From an uncultured Bacteriovorax sp. (GTDB taxonomy: Bacteria > Bdellovibrionota > Bacteriovoracia > Bacteriovoracales > Bacteriovoracaceae): a stretch of DNA of 64,000 bases. The position numbers were made by a program, and so were the translations under genes. The stretch spans positions 1 through 64,000 of the forward strand of contig CAMLKK010000012.1 in NCBI GenBank assembly GCA_946480715.1, read 5' to 3'. Shown piece by piece: positions 1-10,364 of this stretch; the first letter of the stretch is position 1, and each line of letters starts with the position of its first letter. The notes under the pieces are model-generated. The model had not been told where the DNA came from and did not search any database. It worked only from the letters and a program-made list of their open reading frames with translations.

Positions 1-991
1 ATGAAACTTCTCCTTGAGACTTGGGAAGTTTTTTCTCCCATTCAATGGCAGATTTTACGATGTAAGTGAGATCATCAAAACGAGGCTCCCATTCTAAAAC
101 TTGCTTTATTTTTTGTGCATTTGAAATGAGCATGACTGCATCGCCTTCTCTTCTTGCATCTTTTTTGATGTTTAGTTTTTGAGAAGTAATTCTCTCCACA
201 GCGTCCAAAACTTCGAGCACTGTAAATCCTCGACCGTAACCACAGTTCAGGACTTGTGATTTTTTATTAGTTTCCAGATAGCGAAGAGCATCTAGATGTG
301 CGCGGGCCAGATCATCCACATGAATATAATCGCGAATGCAAGTGCCATCTTTAGTCGGATAATCAGTACCGAAAACAGACATCTCTTCTCGTTTATGAGT
401 TGCAAGCTCCGAAGCAGCTTTCAATAAGTGAGTGGCCTTTGGAGTTGATTGTCCAATTTTTCCAGATCGACTTGCTCCCGCAACATTGAAATATCGAAGC
501 GCCACATATGAAAAATCATGCGCATGAGCTACATCCTGGAGCATCCATTCCGTCATGAGTTTTGATCGTCCATAAGGGTTGATAGGAATAGTTAATGTCT
601 CTTCAGAAGCAATACCATCATGAGGCATTCCATAAACTGCTGCCGTTGAAGAAAAAATAAATTTACTCACATTATGTTTGAGACATGCCTTGATAAGCTT
701 GTATGAGTTGAGAGTGTTGTTACTGTAGTAAGCGATTGGATCTCGAACACTCTCCGGAACAACGATACTTCCTGCAAAGTGAATAACAGCTTCAATGTTA
801 TTCATCGTAAAAACTTCATCTAAAAGTTGTTCGTCACCAACATCGCCTAGAATGAGTTTGCCACAAAGAATATTTTCTTTTTTTCCAGTTGAGAGATTAT
901 CGAGAATGATAATATCTTTCTTTTCTTCACCCAACATGCTTACGACATGAGAACCAATGTAACCAGCGCCACCCGTGACTAGAATACTCAT
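1..991 (-). CDS. galE: UDP-glucose 4-epimerase GalE (3' end cut by window edge)
   Basis: Interconverts UDP-glucose and UDP-galactose in the cytoplasm, supplying galactose for surface polysaccharide. About 330 codons are visible, reading out of the window on the left, so only the last few residues can be missing (family length about 330-340). The extended short-chain dehydrogenase fold is clear: N-terminal NAD-binding GGAGYIGSH, the FSSTAAVYG segment with the catalytic Ser/Thr, then the YGRSK (YxxxK) active site, and the DGTCIRDYIHVDDLA block typical of GalE. The start ATG at 991 is followed at once by the Rossmann strand, leaving little room for another start. No neighbour is close enough to form an operon within the window. 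Confidence 0.93.
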   Translation of the reverse strand, partial: MSILVTGGAGYIGSHVVSMLGEEKKDIIILDNLSTGKKENILCGKLILGDVGDEQLLDEVFTMNNIEAVIHFAGSIVVPESVRDPIAYYSNNTLNSYKLIKACLKHNVSKFIFSSTAAVYGMPHDGIASEETLTIPINPYGRSKLMTEWMLQDVAHAHDFSYVALRYFNVAGASRSGKIGQSTPKATHLLKAASELATHKREEMSVFGTDYPTKDGTCIRDYIHVDDLARAHLDALRYLETNKKSQVLNCGYGRGFTVLEVLDAVERITSQKLNIKKDARREGDAVMLISNAQKIKQVLEWEPRFDDLTYIVKSAIEWEKKLPKSQGEVS

Positions 992-1174
992 CTTGACCTC
1001 AAAATTTTAAATGACGAAGGAAAAATCAAAAGAGCAATTTAGGAATAAAACTTTGAACCTCAGAAAATTCAAAGCGTGCACACATTAGTGAGATCGTTGT
1101 TGGTGGTCAATGAAGATTTTAGTTTTTCTCTTTAGCGTAAGAGCTATCTGACTGCGTGAAGAAAGAGTAAAAAA

Positions 1175-2449
1175 CTATTGATTGATTGCTTTTTCGCGGT
1201 AGCCATAGAGCACTTGGTTAACGACGAAATTAGCAGAGACATTGAAGAGAACGGCCTTTGTGAATGAGAGCTTAGGATTGTCTTGCCCCATGCAAAGGAT
1301 TTGATACGTAATAAAATTTTGCACGATGCTCTTTGGGATTTGCACTCCGTAAAAAACAGAATTGAAAACATAACGATCTACACCAGAGTTCGATGATTCA
1401 ATCCATTCACCTTTACGTTGCTGGTAAACTTCGGCCATTGCAGCAGCAATAAGAATGTCCTGCACTTCAGGTTTATCGAGATCAGACTTGGTTAAGTTGT
1501 TCCAATCGATTCCGTTCTCATCACGTGAATCTCCTTTTAATCCAAGACCTACGTGCGGCAGTTGTTTAAGCTTTGAGATCAGTTCATCTTTATAGCGACG
1601 ATACAATCCACGTTCTTCATAACTCTTTTTTAATTCTTGAATGCGTTTCTTAAACTCTGGATTATTTTCTTCGAGTTTTTTCAAATCAGCGAATGCTTTT
1701 TCTCCGCGAGTATCTTCATCATTGAACAGAGGATCGTAAATGAGGATGTCTGTTGTTCCCATTATACGACCGATAAAATAACTCTTAAGTGATTTCACAA
1801 TTTGTGTATCAGTAGCTTTAGTCTGGATATTTCCACCAACATAAGAAAAGAGTACTGTGATTCCTACTTCGTAACCTAATTTCGTAAACCATTCAGCATT
1901 GAAGTCTTTATCCATATTGTAAAATGCATAGCTTGCTGCCAGTGTTCCGAGGTTTAACGAAAGATTGAATCTTTTAAAATCTTTTGCCGCATTTTTATTC
2001 ACTTCATTCGGGCGAAGCGCACGGCAACCATAATAAAGATCTGTATATCGGGCCTGATCTGCAGGCTCGACAATTTTTTTAGAAGCGATTTTTTTAGAAA
2101 TCTTCGCATCCATTTCATTAAATTTTTTAATGTGTTTTGAATTTGATTCCCATTGATCGAGTTGTGCGAGATCACGAAGGGCCAGAGGTCTATCTTTTTC
2201 GCTTAGACTTAATACGTAAGCGAGATATTTACGAACGCGAGCTTCACTCGTTTTAGATTTTTGTTCTGCCCATGATTCACTGACAATGGCCAGTTCTGAT
2301 GCCGTAAAATCCATATCTTTAAATGGAGATTGTACTGATGTTTTTGTCTCAGTATGAAAGGCCTGCATAAGTGACATGCAGTCGTTATTGGCCTGTACAG
2401 TACCAATAGAAAGGCTTAAGAAAAGGCATGAAAGAGTGAGATATTTCAT
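1175..2449 (-). CDS. Exported protein of unknown function (424 aa)
   Basis: I do not recognise this protein. It opens with a clear signal peptide (about 20 residues, cleavage near VQA-NN). The mature N-terminal half is charged and helical (many Lys/Glu), with hydrophobic stretches near residues 165-180 and 195-210 and a hydrophobic C-terminal part around 385-415 that could be membrane-associated. A Lys/Glu-rich helical section lies around 245-300. No catalytic motif is visible. It resembles the protein at 36877-38448 only in general layout: exported, helical and with internal hydrophobic segments. It stands alone between galE and an esterase. It is probably an envelope protein; function unknown. 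Confidence 0.75.
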   Translation of the reverse strand: MKYLTLSCLFLSLSIGTVQANNDCMSLMQAFHTETKTSVQSPFKDMDFTASELAIVSESWAEQKSKTSEARVRKYLAYVLSLSEKDRPLALRDLAQLDQWESNSKHIKKFNEMDAKISKKIASKKIVEPADQARYTDLYYGCRALRPNEVNKNAAKDFKRFNLSLNLGTLAASYAFYNMDKDFNAEWFTKLGYEVGITVLFSYVGGNIQTKATDTQIVKSLKSYFIGRIMGTTDILIYDPLFNDEDTRGEKAFADLKKLEENNPEFKKRIQELKKSYEERGLYRRYKDELISKLKQLPHVGLGLKGDSRDENGIDWNNLTKSDLDKPEVQDILIAAAMAEVYQQRKGEWIESSNSGVDRYVFNSVFYGVQIPKSIVQNFITYQILCMGQDNPKLSFTKAVLFNVSANFVVNQVLYGYREKAINQ

Positions 2450-2507
2450 GCCTAAGATTGTAGCTAATTTTAGATTTCAGAGAGGGTATCGTGAAAAAAG
2501 GATAGGA

Positions 2508-4169
2508 TTAATCTCTCCAAATTCCATCTTCCCCTAAATAAAGAGCGAAGTGAGAGTTACCGTATTTAAGGTAATAGCCCCCGTAATCTGCCCATTTCAA
2601 GCGTTTAGCTTCCATGTGATCTTGGAGTGTCGAGACCGCTAAATTCTTTTCAGTTTTAAAGCTGATTTGTTGAGCATTACTTCTCTGACCAATCTGAGTT
2701 TCCGTGAACACATTGGCCGTATGGTCACCAGCAGTCAGGTCACAAGTTTTGAAAGACCATAGGGTGTCTTCTCCAATATCAGCAGAGAAATTAACATTTT
2801 CATCTACGACAATTGAAACTGATTTTAATGGTTCACCATCTGATGAAACTGCTTGTCCCTTGAGTTTAAGACAGCCACGTACACTTTGGTAATGAGTGTT
2901 TACGAGTTGAGGTGCATTGGTCCCTTGCACTTCTCCTAACCAAGAATGACGTTTGAAAAAACGATTCATCCCAGGGCCTGCGTTTAGTTCAAAAGAAAAA
3001 TCATACTCGCCATCTGGTAGAACTTTTGAAAATCCCAAGAAGCGCTGATCACGAGAAACAGTCGCCTTGAAGCGGTCGACGATAGAATTCTTTTTTAAAT
3101 CTTTGACGATTACATTAAGCGCACGAACATTTGTAAAAGGCACGCGAACAGCTCCACTCACGTGGAAGCGAGATTCTTTGGCAATAACAGGATCAATTGC
3201 GAGTGCTGGAAGTTTAATGTTTGCGGAACGACGATTGTTTGTAGCAAAAAATTCTGCTAGGTAATGAGGATAGTTGATACTTTTTTTATTAATAAAAGAG
3301 CCGCTGTTTCCACCTTGTCCTGCCGGCCAGTTATGGCCAAGACCTGTATTCATAATTAATGAAACACGCGGCCCCTGAGCATCTGCCCACATCGCACCCG
3401 TTCCATCCGTTTGCGAACCTTCTAACTTTTTAGTATCGAAAGTGAGCTTATTTTCCGCCCCGTAAAGTGTTCGCATGATCTCAGCATTGTGAGTGTTAAA
3501 AGTTGTAGAAACGATAAAATCATTGTTGCCATAAATGATTGATGTAAGCTGTGTCTTGAAAAATTCCTGTTTCCCTTTTCCGAGATCACGACATGTAGAC
3601 ATCATCTTTTCGAAAGTTGTTTGAGGACGGGAAATTTCAGTTGCGGCCGTTCCTGTTGATGGACCGGCATTTAAACCAATTCCAGCAAAAACATCGGGAG
3701 CTAAACAGCCAAGGACCATTGAGAGTCCTCCACCCGATGAGAGTCCTGAAACATAAACTTGTGTGGGATCAATATTGAGCTCAACTTTCGAGAGCATACC
3801 TTTAACGACATTGAGAACATGAACATTGTGTCTGTTCATCGTTGTGTGATCGGCACCATAATAATCCCAACAGCCAGAATAGACTCCACCGTTTGGAACT
3901 TTAGGAAGAGCGACAATCATATTAAATTCATCAGCCGCGTTTTCCCAATTACCATCTTTTTTGAGATCTTCGGCCTTTTGCGAACATCCATGCAAATTAA
4001 TCATGAGTGCTTTTTTTGTGCCGAAATTCATAAAATTGGCATTTTTTGGGAGGTAGTAATGAACTTGCACATTTTGAATGCTCTCACTCTTCCACTCTGC
4101 TTGAGCAGATGGAGATGAAAAAGCTATTAGTGTGAAGAGACCGGCCGAGAGGATGTTTAATTTTTTCAT
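2508..4169 (-). CDS. Secreted PHB-depolymerase/feruloyl-esterase-like hydrolase
   Basis: Alpha/beta hydrolase of the extracellular poly(3-hydroxybutyrate) depolymerase / acetylxylan-feruloyl esterase (LpqC-like) group. After the signal peptide comes the oxyanion segment INLHGCSQ, then the lipase box GLSSG with the nucleophile Ser, followed by a family-typical small-residue run, and a late HNWPAGQGG segment that supplies the catalytic His. The C-terminal ~200 residues hold Ig-like strands and a Tyr/Trp-rich tail (YYLKYG, ALYLG) that looks like a substrate-binding module. An upstream in-frame ATG at 4187 would add six residues before the Lys-rich signal peptide, so I prefer 4169; neither start has a good ribosome site. 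The polymer substrate cannot be told from sequence. Confidence 0.82.
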   Translation of the reverse strand: MKKLNILSAGLFTLIAFSSPSAQAEWKSESIQNVQVHYYLPKNANFMNFGTKKALMINLHGCSQKAEDLKKDGNWENAADEFNMIVALPKVPNGGVYSGCWDYYGADHTTMNRHNVHVLNVVKGMLSKVELNIDPTQVYVSGLSSGGGLSMVLGCLAPDVFAGIGLNAGPSTGTAATEISRPQTTFEKMMSTCRDLGKGKQEFFKTQLTSIIYGNNDFIVSTTFNTHNAEIMRTLYGAENKLTFDTKKLEGSQTDGTGAMWADAQGPRVSLIMNTGLGHNWPAGQGGNSGSFINKKSINYPHYLAEFFATNNRRSANIKLPALAIDPVIAKESRFHVSGAVRVPFTNVRALNVIVKDLKKNSIVDRFKATVSRDQRFLGFSKVLPDGEYDFSFELNAGPGMNRFFKRHSWLGEVQGTNAPQLVNTHYQSVRGCLKLKGQAVSSDGEPLKSVSIVVDENVNFSADIGEDTLWSFKTCDLTAGDHTANVFTETQIGQRSNAQQISFKTEKNLAVSTLQDHMEAKRLKWADYGGYYLKYGNSHFALYLGEDGIWRD

Positions 4170-4285
4170 AATGAAAGGATAGAACATTTAAGAATAAAAG
4201 GTCCAACTGATTCACTCTGACATGGCGCCATTTGCAGGACTTTATGCTACTATTTGATCCTTAAACAGGGTCAGACGGAGTTTTC

Positions 4286-5104
4286 ATGACGGATCATTCA
4301 GCTCATTCGCATTTAGACGAACTTGAGCAGCAGTCCATCTACATTATTCGCGAAGCTTATAGAAAATTCCCGAAACTCGCCATGCTGTGGTCGATGGGAA
4401 AAGATTCAACTGTCATGTTGTGGCTGGTTCGCAAAGCTTTTTTTGGACACGCACCTTTTCCGATGATTCATATTGATACGACTTTTAAAATTCCAGAGAT
4501 GATTAAATTTCGTGATGAAAAAGCAAAAGAATGGGGACTCAATCTACTCATTTCTAAAAATGAAGCCGCTTTAAAATCCGGAATGAATCATAACGTCGGT
4601 CGAATTGAATGCTGCACGGCCTTGAAGACGGACGCGCTCAAAGAATTTTTAAAGGCCAATCCTTTTCAGGCCATTTTTGTGGCCATAAGAAGAGATGAAG
4701 AAGGAACTCGTGCAAAAGAGCGCTATTTCTCACCACGAGACGAACATTTTAAATGGGACTTTGTCGAACAGCCGCCGGAACTTTGGGATCAATACAACAC
4801 TGACTTTCCCTCTGATGTCCATGTGAGAGTCCATCCGCTTCTACATTGGTCTGAAGTTGATATTTGGAATTATATTGCCCGTGAAAAAATTCCTACCCTC
4901 GATCTGTACTTTGCAAAAGAAGGAAAACGCTATCGCAGTGTAGGTTGCGCTCCTTGTACAAAAACCATTGACTCCGATGCTGATACTCTCGATAAAGTTA
5001 TTGCTGAACTAAAAGTGACGAAAACTGGTGAACGCGCAGGAAGGGCCCAAGATCAAGCAGACACCTATGCTATGCAAAAGCTTAGAGTGAGAGGATACAT
5101 GTGA
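4286..5104 (+). CDS. cysD: Sulfate adenylyltransferase small subunit CysD
   Basis: Catalytic ATP-sulfurylase subunit that, with CysN, makes adenosine 5'-phosphosulfate (APS) from sulfate and ATP. The PP-loop motif appears as SMGKDSTVM near residue 37. The family blocks [25 protein letters not shown] and the C-terminal [11 protein letters not shown] with two Cys are all present. At 272 aa it is somewhat shorter than the enterobacterial form (about 300). A GACGGAG ribosome site precedes the ATG. Its stop overlaps the start of cysNC (TGATG), implying translational coupling. It is the first gene of a three-gene operon. Confidence 0.95.
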   Translation: MTDHSAHSHLDELEQQSIYIIREAYRKFPKLAMLWSMGKDSTVMLWLVRKAFFGHAPFPMIHIDTTFKIPEMIKFRDEKAKEWGLNLLISKNEAALKSGMNHNVGRIECCTALKTDALKEFLKANPFQAIFVAIRRDEEGTRAKERYFSPRDEHFKWDFVEQPPELWDQYNTDFPSDVHVRVHPLLHWSEVDIWNYIAREKIPTLDLYFAKEGKRYRSVGCAPCTKTIDSDADTLDKVIAELKVTKTGERAGRAQDQADTYAMQKLRVRGYM

Positions 5105-6915
5105 TGAGTTTAAGAATAGTCATCGCAGGCCACGTAGATCACGGGAAATCGACTCTCATTGGAAGGCTTCTTTCTGATAGTGGACAAATTTTTCCTGAAC
5201 GAATTGAAAAAGTAAAAGGCATTTGTTCTGACTCAGGAAAAAAATTTGAATTTGCATTTCTACTGGATGCTTTTGAAGAAGAACAAAAAGAAGGCATCAC
5301 GATTGATAAAACTGAAATACCATGGACCTATCAAAATAAAAAATTTCTTTTCATCGATACTCCCGGACATAAAGAATTTTTGAAAAATATGATCAGTGGG
5401 GCCTCTACTGCTGATGCCGCTATAATTATGCTTGATGCTTTTGAAGGCGTACGGGAACAGTTTAAACGTCACGCTTATATCATTTCCATGCTGGGAATTA
5501 AGCAAGTCATCGTCGCCGTTAACAAAATGGATCTTGTAAAATACTCCCAAGAGCATTTTGAAAAAATTGAAAGAGAAGTTTCATTAATCTTAAAATCAAC
5601 TCACAAAATTATTCCCCTTTCCGCTTTCGAAGGAAAAAATCTTATTCATAAATCTGATGAGCTTAAATGGTTTAAGGGACAAACACTGGCCGAAGAGCTC
5701 TTCTCATTAGAATCGTCTCAACACACCCACCCTTTTTTGAGATTTTCACTTCAAGACGTTTACAAGTTTGATGAAAATCGCATTTATGCAGGCAAGATGG
5801 AAAGTGGTCAGTTATCAGTCGGAGATAAGATATCTTTTCTTCCGAGCGGATCGTCGACAGTCATCAAAACAATTGAATCATGGAATACTGCGAGTAAACC
5901 GCGATCAGCTTCTGCTGGACAAGCGATCGGTTTCACTTTGCAAGACCCACTCTTTTTAGAGCGTGGTGAAGTCGGTTTTAAGGAACATGAAAGTGTTCCC
6001 ACACTCACCCATCAAATGCATGCCTCACTTTTTTGGATGTCCTCAAGGCCTTTGGAAAAAGGAAAAAGTTATAAGTTTAAAATGCTCACTCAGGAAACAG
6101 ATTGCAAAGTTGAATCCCTCTTTAATATTTTTAATCCTGCAAGCGATGCAGTTGATGCATCTGAAGCTGATCATTTAAATCCACACGAAGCAGGTGAATT
6201 TATTCTCAAACTTTCTAAAGGCATTGTTTGTGATTCATTTAAACAATGTGAAAGCACCGGCCGATTTGTTTTGTTGGACGATCATAGAATAGTTGGCGGT
6301 GGCGTGATCTTGAATCCAAATACAATCCATGTTTTCAAAGAGACAGGACATGTTACTCGCAAGGAACGCACCGATCGATATGGACATCAAGGTGCAGTAC
6401 TGTGGTTAACAGGTCTATCGGGGGCAGGAAAATCAACGATTGCAAAAGAAATGGAAAAAATTCTTTTTGAACAGAATGTTCACTCTATCATTTTAGATGG
6501 AGACAATCTTCGAAAAGGAATTTGTAAAGATTTGGGATTTTCAGCTGAAGATCGAAAAGAAAACATCAGACGCATTGGAGAAGTAGCGAAGCTCATTGCT
6601 GAGTCCGGAGCCATTGCCATTGCAGCGCTCATCTCACCTTATGAACAGGATCGACAAATGGTTCGATCTCTCATGCCAAATGTAGACTTCGTCGAAATTT
6701 TCGTCGATTGTTCACTCGAAGAATGTGAACGACGTGATACCAAGGGGCTTTATAAAAAGGCGCGCAATGGTGAAATAAAAGGTTTTACAGGCATAGATTC
6801 AACTTATGAGAAGCCTCATAAAGCTGAACTTACTTTGCAAACAGATAAACAAAACATTCAACAATGTCTTGATCAAATTTTGTTGTTAATGAAAACTCGT
6901 GGACTCCTCAAATGA
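5104..6915 (+). CDS. cysNC: Bifunctional CysN/CysC: ATP sulfurylase GTPase subunit fused to APS kinase
   Basis: The N-terminal part is the GTPase subunit of ATP sulfurylase, with the G1 loop GHVDHGKS, switch GITIDKT, DTPGH and NKMD all intact, followed by EF-Tu-like beta-barrels. From about residue 430 comes a full APS kinase domain with P-loop [16 protein letters not shown], the ISPYEQDR segment and the TKGLYKKAR lid. The fused protein therefore makes APS and then 3'-phospho-APS (PAPS), as in NodQ/CysNC proteins. I choose ATG at 5104, spaced 8 nt from GAGAGGA; a GTG at 5101 is possible. The last four bases (ATGA) overlap the next gene. Confidence 0.95.
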   Translation: MSLRIVIAGHVDHGKSTLIGRLLSDSGQIFPERIEKVKGICSDSGKKFEFAFLLDAFEEEQKEGITIDKTEIPWTYQNKKFLFIDTPGHKEFLKNMISGASTADAAIIMLDAFEGVREQFKRHAYIISMLGIKQVIVAVNKMDLVKYSQEHFEKIEREVSLILKSTHKIIPLSAFEGKNLIHKSDELKWFKGQTLAEELFSLESSQHTHPFLRFSLQDVYKFDENRIYAGKMESGQLSVGDKISFLPSGSSTVIKTIESWNTASKPRSASAGQAIGFTLQDPLFLERGEVGFKEHESVPTLTHQMHASLFWMSSRPLEKGKSYKFKMLTQETDCKVESLFNIFNPASDAVDASEADHLNPHEAGEFILKLSKGIVCDSFKQCESTGRFVLLDDHRIVGGGVILNPNTIHVFKETGHVTRKERTDRYGHQGAVLWLTGLSGAGKSTIAKEMEKILFEQNVHSIILDGDNLRKGICKDLGFSAEDRKENIRRIGEVAKLIAESGAIAIAALISPYEQDRQMVRSLMPNVDFVEIFVDCSLEECERRDTKGLYKKARNGEIKGFTGIDSTYEKPHKAELTLQTDKQNIQQCLDQILLLMKTRGLLK

Positions 6916-8081
6916 AATCAATTGTCATCTTGGGAGCAGGATTTTCTGGAACAATGGTTGCTGTTCAGCTTATGAAACGAGCAACTAAACCAATGCAGCT
7001 TTTCCTCATTGAGCGAAATGAATTTGGTCGTGGACCTGCTTACGCTGAAGCCGATGAAACACTTCTACTTAACGTACGGGCAGATCAAATGGGTGCCTTT
7101 CCAGATCGTGTCGATCATTTCTACGATTGGTTGAATGCTAAAAACTTTCACGCAGAACCTCACGAGTTTATTTCGCGTAAAATTTATGGAGATTACCTTG
7201 AAGACCTTCTTGAAGAAGCGATTACTGCAAGTAAAGGCAAGGTTAAAGTTAAACTCATTAAAGATGAAGTCATCAACATCACTCCCGATAGAAAATTATT
7301 GCTCTTGAGTAAAAATCTTCCGGTTTATTTTGATGAACTAGTGCTGGCCACAGGTCTCACTCCTTCCATCGATTCTCTTCAAAAATTAAATGGCATGCAA
7401 GGCCCAGTCACTATTTTTGGCAGTGGTTTATCAATGGTTGATGCGATCATCACTTTGGTCGATCGAAATTTTAGCAGTAAAATTACCGTCGTTTCTCGCA
7501 GAGGTTTGCTTCCCCAAACACACAAATTCTTCGCAGAAAATGAACCGCGCCCTGATTATAAAGAACTCAAGTTGATATCACTTCAATCGATATTGAGTTT
7601 TGTTCGTTCTGAAAGCAAGAAGTACGATTGGCGCTTGGTGATTGATGGACTTCGTCCGCATACTCAACAACTATGGAAGAATTTTTCAGAGAGAGAAAAA
7701 GGCCAATTCCTGCGTTACGTCCGTCCATACTGGGAATCGCACCGTCATCGCATTCCTCCTATGCATGATAAACTCCTGCGCGAGCTGATGAAAAAAGGTC
7801 AACTGGAAGTTAAGGCCATTGGGTTTAAGCCTTATAAGATCACCACGAAAAATGTTCTTCGTTGCGAAGGCCTTTCTCTACTTTCTAATCATATCATCAC
7901 CAAGATGATCGCTAAAAATGTCGTGAAGGCCGATGATTTTAATTTAGGTGTGTCCAGCTTGCAGCCATGGGCGCATCCCATTGGGGCCTTAAGAAGGGGT
8001 GAATTGTGGGAGTCTACGGCCGTTTCAGAACTCAGAGTTCAGGCGCAGGAACTGGCAGTTCAGTTGCTTGCAGTTGATTGA
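6912..8081 (+). CDS. YdhS-like FAD/NAD(P)-binding protein
   Basis: Flavoprotein of the uncharacterised NAD(P)/FAD-binding group typified by E. coli YdhS. The N-terminal dinucleotide fold is [10 protein letters not shown], followed by [13 protein letters not shown] and [14 protein letters not shown], which are family signatures. A second nucleotide-binding turn is at [11 protein letters not shown] near residue 168. It ends at about 389 aa, shorter than long members. The ATGA overlap with cysNC puts it in the sulfate activation operon, so a redox step tied to sulfur assimilation is a reasonable inference, but no substrate is known. Its 3' end overlaps the convergent gene by 50 bp. Confidence 0.82.
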   Translation: MKSIVILGAGFSGTMVAVQLMKRATKPMQLFLIERNEFGRGPAYAEADETLLLNVRADQMGAFPDRVDHFYDWLNAKNFHAEPHEFISRKIYGDYLEDLLEEAITASKGKVKVKLIKDEVINITPDRKLLLLSKNLPVYFDELVLATGLTPSIDSLQKLNGMQGPVTIFGSGLSMVDAIITLVDRNFSSKITVVSRRGLLPQTHKFFAENEPRPDYKELKLISLQSILSFVRSESKKYDWRLVIDGLRPHTQQLWKNFSEREKGQFLRYVRPYWESHRHRIPPMHDKLLRELMKKGQLEVKAIGFKPYKITTKNVLRCEGLSLLSNHIITKMIAKNVVKADDFNLGVSSLQPWAHPIGALRRGELWESTAVSELRVQAQELAVQLLAVD

Positions 8082-9393
8082 CAGTTAAGCCTAATTCTCG
8101 AGCATACGATTCCAAATTCAGAATTGTTTCTCCCCTGCTTTTTTTCTGCAGGAAATTGTAGAAACACATAAAGAATAGCCAATGATATTTTAAAACCACT
8201 TGCCAAAAATTTTTACTTCCATACATTCGGGAAAAATAATGAATGAGTCTGAATGGTGCTTTCATTTGGGCCCATAACTTCTCGGGACCGCTGGCACGCG
8301 GAAATTCTCTGTTTAAGCGAAGTGCTTCGCTAGGTGGAACCATTAAAAAAAGTTTCCACAAATCTGAAAAGAAGACTGATTTTTCTTTAGGATCTTCTGT
8401 GAGAAGAAATGTCGTTGCTGCTTTTTCTATAGTCGCTACGACGTGCGATTTAAGATGCAAAATTTTATATCGTGGTGATAGTCGGTAGTGGACTTTTTTC
8501 TTAAAAGACTCTTCAATAATGGGATCAAGATTCTGAATGATTTTTTCACTAAAATCATTTTTCAACAGCGATTGCGCAATTGTCAGTGCTTCAAATACCT
8601 CTTTTTCTGCACTCGCTTTAATAATCATCTGAGTGAATTCATCAGTATCAATCGAAGGGGCTTTTTTAGCGATCAGCATGACAAGATCACCGAGATCACC
8701 CAGACCTGCTCTGCTGTAGTCCATATGGCAACAAAGTTGAAAAATGTGGTGAGCAGTTCCCAGTCGGAAAAAAGTCTCGCCCATTAAAGTGAATTCTTCT
8801 TTATGGGCCCAGAAATCATCAATGGGAATTTCAATTTTACGCTCTGGCGCTACGACATTCCAGTGAGTAGAAAAATGGATCTGCTGATTTCTATCAAAGA
8901 AAGGCGGCCACTTATAATGAGCTTCATCTTCATAGAGAGGGACTGAGGTAATAAGATCATGATAGAGAAATTGATCATGAACTTTGTTCAAGTCCTCTTT
9001 TTTCACAAGAATGTTTAAAGTTCTGAGCGGACGATAACCTAAATCACCGAAAAACTCTTCTGCGACAGCGTGCCCGTTTAGAATGATGACATCGATTCCC
9101 TGGTTTTTGAGAACGCAAAGAAGCGGCAGTCCAACTTCTAAGATGGCCACATTTTTTTCCCGTACCGCAAGATACTTATCTTTAAGACGTTCCGTTAAAT
9201 AAAGATTTTCTGCTTCAGGTATATCTCTTAACTGAATATAATGACGGGCACTTGTGCGATTTAACTCAATCAGATCAAAGTACATTTCCTGCTCTTCAAC
9301 GGATTTAGGTAAGAGCTTGCTCTCAAACGTTTTCACCTCTTGAGTGAAATAGAGATCGATAAGCGCTTCTTGTTTTTCAGGATTGAGACTCAT
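8032..9393 (-). CDS. Nucleotidyltransferase-like family protein (NTP_transf_5 type), probably inactive
   Basis: Resembles the 'uncharacterised nucleotidyltransferase' family (PF14907 type) often found near polysaccharide genes. The diagnostic stretch is ILNGHAVAEEFFGDLGYRPLRTLNILVKK around residues 105-135, corresponding to the usual LKG...YGD...RPMGDIDLLV. The two metal-binding Asp of the DID motif are replaced (TLN), so transferase activity is doubtful. Downstream are HFSTHWNV and a long helical region with His/Cys (HHIFQLCCHMD), as in the family, and a basic, aromatic C-terminal part. It overlaps the convergent YdhS-like gene by 50 bp. The family call is moderate; the role is unknown. Confidence 0.65.
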   Translation of the reverse strand: MSLNPEKQEALIDLYFTQEVKTFESKLLPKSVEEQEMYFDLIELNRTSARHYIQLRDIPEAENLYLTERLKDKYLAVREKNVAILEVGLPLLCVLKNQGIDVIILNGHAVAEEFFGDLGYRPLRTLNILVKKEDLNKVHDQFLYHDLITSVPLYEDEAHYKWPPFFDRNQQIHFSTHWNVVAPERKIEIPIDDFWAHKEEFTLMGETFFRLGTAHHIFQLCCHMDYSRAGLGDLGDLVMLIAKKAPSIDTDEFTQMIIKASAEKEVFEALTIAQSLLKNDFSEKIIQNLDPIIEESFKKKVHYRLSPRYKILHLKSHVVATIEKAATTFLLTEDPKEKSVFFSDLWKLFLMVPPSEALRLNREFPRASGPEKLWAQMKAPFRLIHYFSRMYGSKNFWQVVLKYHWLFFMCFYNFLQKKSRGETILNLESYARELGLTVNQLQATELPVPAPEL

Positions 9394-9446
9394 TCTAAAA
9401 TTACACCTGTATTTTCAAACCCCGTCAACGTTGCTAGCCTAAAAAG

Positions 9447-10364
9447 ATGAAAACACTTTTATTTTTCTCTCTCCTTTCACTTTCTTTAACAGCACTCGCC
9501 GATTGTGAGCATAATCGCGAAGCATTTTTGCAAAACGCAGAAGCGCTTTATTCCGAATACAAAACGATTGATTCTGATCATGCAATGGAGGAACAGAAGA
9601 AAGCTTTTTGGATGGAAGGATCTGGCGCCAATAAAGACAAGGCCATATTCATCGCTCACGGATACATGGGCTCTCCCCGTGAAATGCTCCACGCTGTCGA
9701 TCTCTACAAAAAAAACGGGTACGCCATCATCGGCTTTTTGATTCCAGGTCATGGGGCCAATCATAAAATTGCCAATCACTTCAAAAATTACCGCTGGATC
9801 AGCGAAATGAAAAAACAATTAGAATGGGCCACGAGCTGTTTCAGTGAAGTCAAGGCCGTTGGGTTCTCTACTGGTGGACTACTCCTTCATCATTACCTGC
9901 TCACAAATCCAGCTCCAGCATCGCTCAAGAGCATGCACTATATAGCTCCCTATTTTGTCCAACGATTCAATCCACCTCTTGAAAAAATCCTGGGTTCACT
10001 CGTAAACGGAATTTCGGTCGATACCGCCTATTTTCTCAGCCGCTTTCGCGACTTAAAAGTCATGACTATCGATCGTCAATACTACAATCAGACTTTACCC
10101 GTGGGCGCAGGCCTTCAAGTCAAAGAATTAGGCCTTCTCGTCTATGGAATGAAAGCAGAAAATCGTCTTACTGTTCCTGTGCAGCTCTTTCTCTCTGAAG
10201 GAGATTGGACTGTTGATAATGAGGCCACAAAACTTGTGATGAATCGAGACAATGAAAAAGTTGAATTGGTTTGGTACAAAGGCAGCGAGCCACATCACAT
10301 GATGGTTCCATCAGTCAGTAATGTGGCGGGAGATGTTCAGCGAGTAATGTTCGAATTCAAATAA
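9447..10364 (+). CDS. Exported alpha/beta hydrolase (serine aminopeptidase S33-like)
   Basis: Signal peptide of about 18 residues (cleavage near ALA-DC), then an alpha/beta hydrolase core. The oxyanion region is FIAHGYMGSPREM, a GHG turn follows (LIPGHGAN), and the nucleophile elbow is GFSTGG (GxSxG). The late acid is likely in LSEGDWTVD and the His in SEPHHMM. The fold is like carboxylesterase/monoglyceride-lipase enzymes; the substrate is not readable. It stands alone and its stop codon abuts the stop of the convergent Ppx-like gene with no spacer. Confidence 0.82.
   Translation: MKTLLFFSLLSLSLTALADCEHNREAFLQNAEALYSEYKTIDSDHAMEEQKKAFWMEGSGANKDKAIFIAHGYMGSPREMLHAVDLYKKNGYAIIGFLIPGHGANHKIANHFKNYRWISEMKKQLEWATSCFSEVKAVGFSTGGLLLHHYLLTNPAPASLKSMHYIAPYFVQRFNPPLEKILGSLVNGISVDTAYFLSRFRDLKVMTIDRQYYNQTLPVGAGLQVKELGLLVYGMKAENRLTVPVQLFLSEGDWTVDNEATKLVMNRDNEKVELVWYKGSEPHHMMVPSVSNVAGDVQRVMFEFK

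Noticed and set aside
4223..4230. TGGCGCCA palindrome upstream of cysD as an operator
   Set aside because: Eight bases only, no extension and no second copy nearby; too weak to call.
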